Assembly: GCA_946407705.1 (NCBI GenBank)
Contig: CAMJPC010000003.1
Location: 62,001-126,000 of the forward strand
Reading direction: 5' to 3'
Source of the DNA: an uncultured Clostridia bacterium
Lineage (GTDB): Bacteria > Bacillota > Clostridia > Saccharofermentanales > Saccharofermentanaceae
DNA: 64,000 nucleotides
The notes beneath the pieces are model-generated. The model ran no database searches. It was given only the letters and a program-made list of their open reading frames with translations, and was not told the origin of the DNA. This document shows, in pieces, positions 50,389 to 58,169 of the stretch. How positions within the stretch are numbered: position 1 is the stretch's first letter; each line of letters begins with the position of its first letter. The translations under genes were made by a program, and so were the position numbers.

Positions 50389-51536
50389 AGATAATGTACA
50401 TTGAATGCAATATGGGTGCGGCAGGTGACATGCTTACGGCAGCGATTGCGGAAGCAACAGGTGACGTCAAAGCCTGCGAGAGCGCCCTCAATGCCATTGA
50501 GATACCCGGTGTAGTCTATTCTTTCGAGCCGTCGACAAAATGCGGCATTACCGGAACTCATGCCGAGGTCACCGTAAACGGTGAAGTTGAGGATGAGCAT
50601 ATCCATGAACATGACCATTCTCACGGTCATCACCATCACAGCTCGCTCCATGACATAGAACACATAATCAGTCACCTCAAGGTCTCTGATAAAGTCAAGA
50701 CTGATGCCGTTGAAGTTTATAAGCTCATTGCCGAGGCTGAGAGCAAGGCTCACGGCCGTGACATCACTGAGATCCATTTCCACGAAGTCGGCACAATGGA
50801 TGCGGTTGCAGATGTCGTAGGATTCTGCACGCTCATGGAACAGATAAAACCCGATCAGGTTATAGTCTCCCCTGTTCACGTAGGTTGCGGCGAGGTCAAA
50901 TGCGCACACGGCATTCTTCCCGTTCCCGCTCCTGCCACAGCCCACATCCTAGAGGGTGTTCCGGTGTACGGCGGAGAAGTAAAAGGCGAGCTCACGACAC
51001 CCACGGGAGCTGCGCTCCTGAAGCATTTCGCAAGCAGATTCGGAAGCATGCCCGTAATGAGCGTCAAAGCCACCGGTTACGGCATGGGCAAAAAGGATTT
51101 CGAGCGTGCAAACTGCGTAAGGATAATGGTCGGGGAGACTGTCAATAACAAAGAAAACGATAAGATAATCGAACTTTGCTGCAATGTTGACGACATGACC
51201 GGAGAAGAGATCGGTTACGCTACCGAGCTTCTTATGAAGCAGGGCGCTTTAGACGTCTTTACCACTCCTGTCGGAATGAAGAAAAACCGCCCAGGCATCC
51301 TGATCACCTGCCTTTGCAAGCCTGCTGACAAAGAAAAGTTCGCAAAACTCATTTTCGAGAATACGACAACGATCGGGATCCGCTATTCGTTCAAGGAACG
51401 CTTTATCCTTGACCGCCGCGAAGAAACCGTCTCGACAAAGTACGGCGACGTTAAAGTAAAGATATCCGAGGGCTTCGGCGTCAAAAAGGTAAAGCCCGGT
51501 TACGACGATGTCTCCGGTATCACGGATAAGATTTAA
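50385..51536 (+). CDS. larC: LarC, nickel-insertion enzyme of the pincer cofactor
   Basis: 383 residues in one continuous frame. YIECNMGAAGDMLTAAIAEATGD at the N-terminus, a His-rich stretch (~67-84: HIHEHDHSHGHHHH), IHFHEVGTMDAVADVVGF, TPTGAALLKHF and CNVDDMTGEEIGYATELLMKQGALDVF are family signatures. LarC uses CTP to insert nickel into the sulfur-containing cofactor; the His stretch probably binds nickel. In Lactobacillus plantarum LarC is read through a programmed frameshift; none is needed here. It converges with the flavodoxin lipoprotein gene, overlapping it by 4 bases. Confidence 0.94.
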   Translation: MKIMYIECNMGAAGDMLTAAIAEATGDVKACESALNAIEIPGVVYSFEPSTKCGITGTHAEVTVNGEVEDEHIHEHDHSHGHHHHSSLHDIEHIISHLKVSDKVKTDAVEVYKLIAEAESKAHGRDITEIHFHEVGTMDAVADVVGFCTLMEQIKPDQVIVSPVHVGCGEVKCAHGILPVPAPATAHILEGVPVYGGEVKGELTTPTGAALLKHFASRFGSMPVMSVKATGYGMGKKDFERANCVRIMVGETVNNKENDKIIELCCNVDDMTGEEIGYATELLMKQGALDVFTTPVGMKKNRPGILITCLCKPADKEKFAKLIFENTTTIGIRYSFKERFILDRREETVSTKYGDVKVKISEGFGVKKVKPGYDDVSGITDKI

Positions 51537-52204
51537 ATACTTCCGTTAAGAGCATTCAGCCACTCGGAAATGTCTTTCGAATTGACGGAAGCTGCAAAAC
51601 GCGTGCCGTTGATCCATTTGCCCTGCTTTGCCAGTTCCGCCAGCTCAGTTGCGCTGCTGCCTATTCCGCTGCTTCCTGACGTGCAGAACGGGATAACTGT
51701 CTTGCCTGAAAAATCGTAGTTCTCGACGAATGTGCAAAGGATCCTGGGAGCCTTGGAATACCAGACAGGATAGCCAATGAAGATGGTATCATACGAATCC
51801 CAATCACTTACCGATCCGCTTATCTCAGGTCTTGCAGACGCATCGTTCTGTTCTTTGTAGGCACGGCTCTTCTTTGTATTATAGTTAAGGTCATCTGCGG
51901 TATACGGTTTGACAGGCTCTATCTCACATGCTGAGCATTTAGCTTCGGAAGCTATCTTTAGAGCAACGTCTTTCGTGGTCCCGGTACATGAGAAATAAAC
52001 AACCAACGCCTTTCCGAAAGGATTCTCCTTCCCGGTATCGGAAACCTCCGAGGTTTCCTTGTTTGTCGCGGATGCCGAATGCTCACTCGCATTGGCAAGC
52101 GTAGAAGCCACTGTCTCATTACGTGTGCCGGCCGAGCATGATGCAAGACCCGTTAACAGGATGGCCGAAATGGCAACTGACATAATCTTTCTTATAAGTT
52201 TCAT
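51533..52204 (-). CDS. Flavodoxin-domain lipoprotein
   Basis: 223 residues. The signal ends LASC (Cys23); a Ser/Thr/Ala linker follows to ~62. The flavodoxin domain has the FMN phosphate loop VVYFSCTGTTKDVA, FIGYPVWYSKAPRILCTFVENYDFSGKTVIPFCTSGSSGIGSSATEL, and a C-terminal helix. As a lipoprotein it places an FMN carrier outside the membrane, suggesting extracytosolic electron transfer. Its ATG overlaps the HAD gene stop by 4 bases; it is the last gene of a four-gene operon. Confidence 0.88.
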   Translation of the reverse strand: MKLIRKIMSVAISAILLTGLASCSAGTRNETVASTLANASEHSASATNKETSEVSDTGKENPFGKALVVYFSCTGTTKDVALKIASEAKCSACEIEPVKPYTADDLNYNTKKSRAYKEQNDASARPEISGSVSDWDSYDTIFIGYPVWYSKAPRILCTFVENYDFSGKTVIPFCTSGSSGIGSSATELAELAKQGKWINGTRFAASVNSKDISEWLNALNGSI

Positions 52205-52992
52205 CTGTACATCTCCTTCAGCGCTTCCATTACGCCGTTTTCATCATTAGTATATTTAGTCACATGTTTTGCGATCTCTTTTAATCCCGGGTGCGCATTA
52301 GCCATCGCATAGGTTTCTCCCGCAGCCTCGAAAAGGCTTACGTCATTCAGATAATCCCCGAATGCTGCCGTCTCTTCAAATGATACTCCCAAACGCTTCT
52401 GTATCGCACTTAAAGCTGCACCCTTGCCTACAGAAGCATTCGCGACGTCTATCCAGCTGTCGCCTGACAGAAGGTTTGCAAGACCGTCCTTGCGTGGCGG
52501 CAGAGACGAATAGACTTCTTCAGCGCGAAAATCATTAACAAAGATGGCTATCTTCAGTATCTTGTCTTTCCTGACGCATGAGAAAAGATCGTCGTTATAT
52601 TCGATCTTCGAGTAGTATTTCGTAGATTCCTCTTTAGCCTGTCCCCCGCAGTCTCTTACGTACGCGCTTTTAAGTCCGCATACAAGCGGTTCGCAAAGAT
52701 CCTTTCCCGAGAATTCTTCCAGAACCTTAATGGAATCTTCGGTCTTCATGGCATCAACACAGATGAACTCACCTGCGTGATATACGCATCCGCCGTTCTC
52801 AGCTATGTACCATAGATCGTCCTTTATCTCATGGAACTGATCCATAAGGGCATATATCTGTCTTCCGCTTGCGAGGACGAACACCGTTTCCGGGTGTGAC
52901 TTTACCCACGCGGGAAATTCCGCGGGAAATCTTTTCCTTGAATCCAAAAGTGTCCCGTCAAGGTCGAGGGCGATTATCTTTGGTATGGTCAT
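52201..52992 (-). CDS. Cof-type HAD phosphatase
   Basis: 263 residues. Motif I IIALDLDGTLLDSRKRF, motif II VFVLASGR, a Lys in ASVGKGAALSAIQKRLGV, and motif IV AAFGDYLNDVSLFEAAGETYAMANA (GDxxND) define a Cof/IIB HAD phosphatase. Relatives act on sugar phosphates or flavin/PLP phosphates. It has no signal and is cytosolic. It overlaps its neighbours by 4 bases on both sides, so it is co-translated with two surface lipoproteins and the flavodoxin lipoprotein. Confidence 0.92.
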   Translation of the reverse strand: MTIPKIIALDLDGTLLDSRKRFPAEFPAWVKSHPETVFVLASGRQIYALMDQFHEIKDDLWYIAENGGCVYHAGEFICVDAMKTEDSIKVLEEFSGKDLCEPLVCGLKSAYVRDCGGQAKEESTKYYSKIEYNDDLFSCVRKDKILKIAIFVNDFRAEEVYSSLPPRKDGLANLLSGDSWIDVANASVGKGAALSAIQKRLGVSFEETAAFGDYLNDVSLFEAAGETYAMANAHPGLKEIAKHVTKYTNDENGVMEALKEMYR

Positions 52993-54836
52993 GGTATGCT
53001 CTTTATCGTCGCAGTCTCATTAAGAGACGGGTGATATGTCATGAGAACATGCTTTATGCCGCTGGCCTTCGCGAGAAGGTTCGGATATTCGGCTATGTTT
53101 CTTCCGTATGACTCGGGCATGAACATTGCCGCGAAGATCCTCGCACGGTCCTCGTACGCGTTTGCACATGCATAAGAATCAGTGAAATAGACGTTTGCCT
53201 TATCTGCTTCATTCTCAGGAACGTAGGGAGCGTCAGCAGCGCCGGCACTTAATCTGGAATAAGCAAATCCTTCGGGATTATATCTGTTCCAATCGGCAAA
53301 GACCGTATCGGCATCTACCATCCTGTGCTCGATCGTGTGCATTATCTCGCGGCAGAACGTATTGGTAACGTCGTTTGACCTTACGTTCAGAACGATGTTG
53401 AACGCTGTCTGATCCGTGAATGAAAGACCCTGCAAGACCGAATTATCCTCAACTGCTGTCAGTTTTCCGGTAAGAAGGACCTTAACGCCCTCTTTCTTGT
53501 TCCACTTGAACTCGTCGAAGAACTGATAGTTAAGCTTCTTCAATACCGGAGTAAGCCTGTTAAGAGCCGTACGGATCTCAAGGTCGTTGGTAACGATCTC
53601 GGTCTGAACGGTTCCTCTGGCGGGCTTTATGACGTCTCTTCCCGTCAGGATCTTTATCCTGTAGTGAAATTCAAGGCTCTTCTTGAGGACTGCGGTATCT
53701 TTCTTTATCTTCTTGATATAAGCGTCGCCGAGCTGCTCTTTCTGTCCCGCGGATTCAATGAAATAAATGACATCCGCGTACTCCGCGTAAACATAGCTTC
53801 CGTAAAGGCCCTTAAGTTCCGCGCCCTGGATGAATTCAGCCTCCGAGAGAACGCAGATCTTCTGCTTAGAAGGAACATAATACTTGATCTTGCAGTCCGC
53901 CTCATCGAAAAAGAAGAACTTCGTTCCGTCAAAAAGACTGCTTCCGATCCTTCCCGGATTCTTGCTCACGAACGAGACAGTCTTCGGCTTCAGAAAACTC
54001 GTGATCGCGTATCTTCCCGAAGCATATCTGACCATGCCGATATCCGACAGGGTAACGTTATCCTGGATCTTACTGTAGTATGCGTTCCTGTTTACATCGT
54101 AGACCGTGCAGACATTTGAATCGGGAATTCTTCCGTCCTTAAGGACAAGGTAGGTATTGTCGCCTGTCGAATGGTACTTCGTTATCACGTAATTGCTTGA
54201 TTTCAGGGTCCTGTAGGGCTTGTCATCGTCCAGGTGCAGGATTCTTAATTCTGCACCGTTCTTTATGATATAGCCGTCCTTGTAAGGAACAAGATTCTGT
54301 CCGTCATCCGCCGAACCGGTCCTGTAGATCTCATGAAGATTGAAATCGTAGAATATCGTCTGTCCCTGAAGATTGCATCTGACGCCGTAATCAAGGAGCG
54401 TAGCGGTTCCGTTGACCCTTACGGGAGTTGCGACCGCCTTGTCAAGGTTTTCGAGGTCGATCTTTCTGAATGAATAGTTTCCGTTGTTTCCCGAAAGACA
54501 ATAGATATATCTGCCTTTCATCGAATATGAAGGCTGATCTTTCCCTGTCAGACCGAGCTTAAAGAATCCGACATTCTCGGTAACACGTCCGAAGGGAACC
54601 TGGAATACCTGCGGTTCACCTATCTCAACGGTTTCCACCTGAACCTGAGGTTCCTGTTGAGAAGCGGCAGGATCAGATTCTTTAGGTGCATTTAGCGACA
54701 TGCTCGACTCAACTATTGTCGGTTTGTTTTCCGGCTTGCCGCATCCGCCCAATGTGCCCGCAAGTGCCGAAAATACCAGCACTCCGCCGATTACCCTTGT
54801 AAGCTTACTTACAGAATGTCTTTGTCCTTGTCCCAT
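52989..54836 (-). CDS. Large lipoprotein, paralogue with broken metalloprotease motif (REIMH)
   Basis: 615 residues from the ATG at 54836; a GTG at 54842 that overlaps the previous stop is also possible. Lipobox LGGC near Cys32. The N-terminal ~370 residues are beta-rich with propeller-like repeats (GRYIYCLSGNNGNYSFRKIDL, GYIIKNGAELRILHLDDDK). A C-terminal domain (~440-615) carries TFCREIMHTIEHRM. The aligned residue in the neighbouring paralogue is His (HELMH), so the first zinc ligand of HExxH is Arg here and catalysis is doubtful. DRARIF and YPNLLAKA blocks are kept. Possibly a binding subunit. Confidence 0.72.
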   Translation of the reverse strand: MGQGQRHSVSKLTRVIGGVLVFSALAGTLGGCGKPENKPTIVESSMSLNAPKESDPAASQQEPQVQVETVEIGEPQVFQVPFGRVTENVGFFKLGLTGKDQPSYSMKGRYIYCLSGNNGNYSFRKIDLENLDKAVATPVRVNGTATLLDYGVRCNLQGQTIFYDFNLHEIYRTGSADDGQNLVPYKDGYIIKNGAELRILHLDDDKPYRTLKSSNYVITKYHSTGDNTYLVLKDGRIPDSNVCTVYDVNRNAYYSKIQDNVTLSDIGMVRYASGRYAITSFLKPKTVSFVSKNPGRIGSSLFDGTKFFFFDEADCKIKYYVPSKQKICVLSEAEFIQGAELKGLYGSYVYAEYADVIYFIESAGQKEQLGDAYIKKIKKDTAVLKKSLEFHYRIKILTGRDVIKPARGTVQTEIVTNDLEIRTALNRLTPVLKKLNYQFFDEFKWNKKEGVKVLLTGKLTAVEDNSVLQGLSFTDQTAFNIVLNVRSNDVTNTFCREIMHTIEHRMVDADTVFADWNRYNPEGFAYSRLSAGAADAPYVPENEADKANVYFTDSYACANAYEDRARIFAAMFMPESYGRNIAEYPNLLAKASGIKHVLMTYHPSLNETATIKSIP

Positions 54837-54838
54837 TT

Positions 54839-56632
54839 TCACCCATCCAGATTTTTAAAAATATCAGTTTCCTTCAGTGAAGGATAAAGCTTGTATAAAC
54901 GTTCTCTTATATACATAGCCTTGGCTTTCAGCCTCGGAAACTCATTGACCCTGTACTCGTCCTTTTCAACACCGAGGACGTTCTCAAAGATCCTCGCGCG
55001 GTCTTCCATTGCGTTAGTCATGGAATATACATCGAAAAAGTAGATCTCATATCCGTCAGGTCCGTCCAAAGAATATTTTGAATCAGGTGACTTCGCATAA
55101 CTGTCTGAATACTTGAACCCCTTGGGATTGTAGTCGTTCCATTCCGGAAAGAGTGACTTTCCGTCAGTATTCTGCTCCATTGAGTGCATCAGTTCATGAC
55201 AGAAGTTCTTTCCGGTATAGTTACTGTTGATGTTCAGGATTATGTAGAACCTGTCATCTGACCTGAAGGCAACGCCGCTGGCATCTATTGCCGCGCCGTC
55301 GTTTGTAACCTCCGTGAATCCGGTCAGGAGAACATAAAGGCCCTGGGAGGTTCCGTAACGGAATTCCGTGAAGAATTCCCTGCCGAAACGCTTGATGTAC
55401 TGATAGATCTGCTTAATTGAATAGTAGATCCTGATATCATTTTCCACAGGCTCTGCCTTGATGTTGCCAAGCAAATGCTGGACCGCTGCCTTACCGGTAA
55501 GGATGTTTATCGAATACTTGTCTCTGATCTCGCGCTCCATATCATCGATCTTGCCGTGAAGGATGATGCTGTATTCGGCGATGGGTGTCTCTTCGCAGCC
55601 CGAGACATCCACCACGTAGATCTCCTGCAGGTATGCGACAAAGAGCTTGTTTCCGTTAAGTCCCAGGATGGTTATGCTATATCTTCCGAATTCATATTCC
55701 GTCAGCTGGCAGAGCGTCTGCTTGGAAGGATCGTAGTATTTGATCGTCATGTCATCGGGATCTGCAAGATAGACCCTCTGACCGTCGTAATATGTATTGA
55801 TCGGGCCACCCGTATACTGGGCTTCATAAACCTTTCCCTCCGCTTCGGAAAGGTCCCTGACCATTACCCTTTTGCCGGTAACATCGTAAAATCCATCGGA
55901 ATAGTAGTTATATCCCATATCGGATACTTTCTCATACTTATCCTCACCAACGTTGTAGATATAGTACGTGAAGGCTCCGGTCTCGTTGTTATCGTTAAAA
56001 AGAAGCCAGGTGTTTTCAGCCGAATGCTTACTGGTCATCAGGGAGAAATTCTTCTGTCTGAGCGTCCTTAAAGGCTCAAGATTCCCGTCTTTCAGGAGCA
56101 TAAGGTTTTCACCGTTCATCACGATGTAGGAATCCTTGTACGGGATTATCTCCTCATAATTCTCGGTGTTCCGGATCTTGCAGATAACATTGAGGTCAAG
56201 ATCCATGAAAGCGACTTCCTTCTCGTTTTCGAGCCTGAAAGCATACGGATAAAGAGCGCAGAAGTATCCCTTGTAATCAAAACGCGCAACACCCGATCTT
56301 GAAGGATCTTCACTGTTTATCTTCTTGAGCTCATAATTCTCGCCGACATGAGCCAGGTAATATACATATTTGCCGGAAACAATGTACTGGGGGATCTCCC
56401 TGTCATCATAAAGGCCGAGTTCATATTTGCTGACCTTGTCGTCTACCTGAGACAGCTTGGCATCATATTTCTCATAATTGCCGGTATCTTCTTCAACCGT
56501 TGCCGGGGGAGTCGCAGACGTGCCCTCGGGTTCTTTATCCTGTCCGGCGGGAGAACAACCAGCGAAAAGGACAGACATCAGAACGGCCGCGGTCAGCATT
56601 ATTCCCGTAGCCTTTGCCTTTGTTTTCCGCAT
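54839..56632 (-). CDS. Large lipoprotein with HELMH metalloprotease-like domain
   Basis: 597 residues from the ATG at 56632, chosen because MRKTKAKATGIMLTAAVLMSVLFAGC is a normal lipoprotein signal; upstream starts lack support. A beta-rich N-terminal region (YVYYLAHVGENYELKKINS, SYIVMNGENLMLLKDGNLEPL) resembles a propeller. The C-terminal domain has NFCHELMHSMEQ with HExxH, followed by FPEWNDYNPKGFKYSDSY and AMEDRARIFENVLG, whose Glu could be the third ligand. It is a probable zinc-dependent surface peptidase. It heads the four-gene operon, and the next gene is its paralogue. Confidence 0.75.
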   Translation of the reverse strand: MRKTKAKATGIMLTAAVLMSVLFAGCSPAGQDKEPEGTSATPPATVEEDTGNYEKYDAKLSQVDDKVSKYELGLYDDREIPQYIVSGKYVYYLAHVGENYELKKINSEDPSRSGVARFDYKGYFCALYPYAFRLENEKEVAFMDLDLNVICKIRNTENYEEIIPYKDSYIVMNGENLMLLKDGNLEPLRTLRQKNFSLMTSKHSAENTWLLFNDNNETGAFTYYIYNVGEDKYEKVSDMGYNYYSDGFYDVTGKRVMVRDLSEAEGKVYEAQYTGGPINTYYDGQRVYLADPDDMTIKYYDPSKQTLCQLTEYEFGRYSITILGLNGNKLFVAYLQEIYVVDVSGCEETPIAEYSIILHGKIDDMEREIRDKYSINILTGKAAVQHLLGNIKAEPVENDIRIYYSIKQIYQYIKRFGREFFTEFRYGTSQGLYVLLTGFTEVTNDGAAIDASGVAFRSDDRFYIILNINSNYTGKNFCHELMHSMEQNTDGKSLFPEWNDYNPKGFKYSDSYAKSPDSKYSLDGPDGYEIYFFDVYSMTNAMEDRARIFENVLGVEKDEYRVNEFPRLKAKAMYIRERLYKLYPSLKETDIFKNLDG

Positions 56633-56770
56633 TTTTATTGTTTCTCTTATTAGAATCATGTAATGAGTATACATATTCGGAATTCACATTCAGCCTTTGC
56701 CCCGAAAGTGTCTCGGAAGCGTAACATAACGGTCAGTGAAGGGCAACAGGATTTAGGGGCAAACTTGCTG

Positions 56771-56798
56771 TTTACATGACGCAAAAATGTAGTATAAT
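56771..56798 (+). promoter_or_regulatory. pheA promoter
   Basis: TTTACA (56771-56776), a 16-base spacer, TATAAT (56793-56798). The predicted start of transcription, about 6-8 bases past the -10, falls at or just beside the leader ATG at 56805. Confidence 0.82.
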
Positions 56799-56804
56799 CC
56801 GCTC

Positions 56805-56867
56805 ATGAGAAATTTTTGGTTTACAAGCTTTGCCTTTACATTTTTTGCCCTCACAAAGAGCGAATGA
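56805..56867 (+). CDS. Phe-rich attenuator leader peptide of pheA
   Basis: A 20-codon open frame, MRNFWFTSFAFTFFALTKSE, ending in TGA at 56865-56867. It has six Phe codons (positions 4, 6, 9, 11, 13, 14, all TTT) and one Trp. It has no ribosome site, because the -10 box ends only 6 bases before the ATG; translation is probably leaderless. The antiterminator strand starts at the base after its stop. When charged tRNA-Phe is scarce the ribosome should stall at the Phe codons. Its location before pheA and the mutually exclusive hairpins after it make the role clear. Confidence 0.88.
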   Translation: MRNFWFTSFAFTFFALTKSE

Positions 56868-56947
56868 TTTTCACTGCCTGTAGACCGAGAAGAGATTAAA
56901 AGAGGATTTTAGCCCCGCAGTGAAAAAAGCTGCGGGGTTTTTGTTTT
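56868..56947 (+). terminator. Attenuator: antiterminator arm and intrinsic terminator
   Basis: TTTTCACTGC (56868-56877) is the exact complement of GCAGTGAAAA (56917-56926). That stretch includes half of the terminator's left arm CCCCGCAG (56913-56920), which otherwise pairs with CTGCGGGG (56930-56937) and is followed by a T-run (TTTTTGTTTT). The two structures exclude each other. A ribosome stalled at Phe codons leaves the first strand free and allows readthrough; one at the stop codon covers it and permits termination. Confidence 0.92.
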
Positions 56948-56964
56948 AGCAAAGGAGAGACGAT

Positions 56965-58095
56965 ATGACACAGAAAGAATCAAGCGTAAGGATTGAAGAG
57001 ATCGACCGCGAGATAGCCAAACTCGTTGAGGAACGCCTCGATGCAAGCCGCAGGGCCGATGAAGGACTGCCGGATTCCGAGATAGCCCTCAAGTGCAGAC
57101 GCTACGAAAGAGGTTTTCTTAATAGCCTCGAGAAGGATTACAAGGACATCAGCGGCTACGAAAGAGTCCTCTTCCAGGCGCTTTTCAACATGAGTCACTC
57201 CTATAAGACATCCGAATACGGAACAAAGACCGAACTGGCCGACCGCATCAGAAAGGCTGTCGAAGAGACCCCCAAGCTCTTCCCCACTTCCGGCATGATC
57301 GCCTGCCAGGGCATCGAGGGCGCATATTCCCAGATAGCGACAGACAAGATCTTCCCCAATGCGAACATCATGTATTTCAAGACATTCGACGGTGTATTCC
57401 AGGCAGTCGAGAGCGGACTTTGCGAATACGGTATGCTCCCCATCGAGAACAGCTCATACGGTTCCGTCACCCAGGTATATGACCTCATGGCGGGTCACAA
57501 ATTCCACATAATAAGAGACTACAGGCTCAAGATAAATCACCAGCTCCTGGTCAAGCCGGGTACTAAGCTCGAGGATATCAAAGAGATCTACTCGCACAAC
57601 CAGGCGATCGGCCAATGCAGCAAATTCTTAAGAGAGCACCCGGACATCAAGATCAATGTCGTGCTGAATACTGCAGTTGCCGCCAACATGGTAGCAGACT
57701 CCGAGCGCAGAGACGTTGCCGCCATCTCATCTTCAGACTGCAGAGAGCTCTACGGACTTGATGCGATCCATGTAAACATCCAGAACACCGACCACAATTA
57801 CACCCGCTTCATCTGCATCACCAAGGATCTCCGCATCTATCCCGGTGCATCCAAGACTTCGATCATGCTCTCTTTAGGACATAAACCGGGAGCGCTCGCA
57901 GATACCCTCGCCAAGTTCTCTTCTCTGGGACTTAATCTCACGAAGATAGAATCACGCCCCATCGCAGGTTCAGACTTTGAGTTCATGTTCTATCTTGATT
58001 TCGAAGCTTCCGTATATTCGGATGAAGTCGTCAAGCTATTATGCCAGTTAGACTCGGAGCCCAACGATTTCACTTATCTCGGAACGTATATCTGA
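56965..58095 (+). CDS. pheA: Chorismate mutase-like/prephenate dehydratase with ACT domain
   Basis: 376 residues, ATG with AAAGGAGAG. Residues ~8-85 resemble an AroQ chorismate mutase (IEEIDREIAKLVEERLDASRR), but the central Lys-bearing segment of known enzymes looks shortened. Residues ~108-285 are prephenate dehydratase: GIEGAYSQIA, YGMLPIENSSYGSV and TRF at 280-282. Residues ~297-376 are an ACT domain with GAL (309-311) and ESRP (329-332), the Phe-binding feedback motifs. It converts prephenate to phenylpyruvate in Phe synthesis. Regulation is double: attenuation upstream and allosteric Phe inhibition. Confidence 0.95.
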   Translation: MTQKESSVRIEEIDREIAKLVEERLDASRRADEGLPDSEIALKCRRYERGFLNSLEKDYKDISGYERVLFQALFNMSHSYKTSEYGTKTELADRIRKAVEETPKLFPTSGMIACQGIEGAYSQIATDKIFPNANIMYFKTFDGVFQAVESGLCEYGMLPIENSSYGSVTQVYDLMAGHKFHIIRDYRLKINHQLLVKPGTKLEDIKEIYSHNQAIGQCSKFLREHPDIKINVVLNTAVAANMVADSERRDVAAISSSDCRELYGLDAIHVNIQNTDHNYTRFICITKDLRIYPGASKTSIMLSLGHKPGALADTLAKFSSLGLNLTKIESRPIAGSDFEFMFYLDFEASVYSDEVVKLLCQLDSEPNDFTYLGTYI

Positions 58096-58106
58096 AACGG
58101 CTATAA

Positions 58107-58137
58107 AAAAGAGCGTCGCTTAGGTGACGCTCTTTTA
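58107..58137. terminator. Bidirectional terminator after pheA
   Basis: AAAAGAGCGTC and GACGCTCTTTT form a perfect 11-bp stem with a 9-base loop and T-runs on both strands, between pheA (plus) and the Lys/Ala-rich gene (minus). Confidence 0.92.
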
Positions 58138-58169
58138 ATATGTTGAAGGGTTAAACCGGATTCAAGCCA

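Noticed and set aside
50385..51536. Programmed frameshift in larC
   Set aside because: The frame is continuous through both halves of LarC, so no frameshift is needed.
56675..56964. T-box riboswitch ahead of pheA
   Set aside because: No T-box sequence or specifier stem is visible; the leader peptide with antiterminator explains the region fully.
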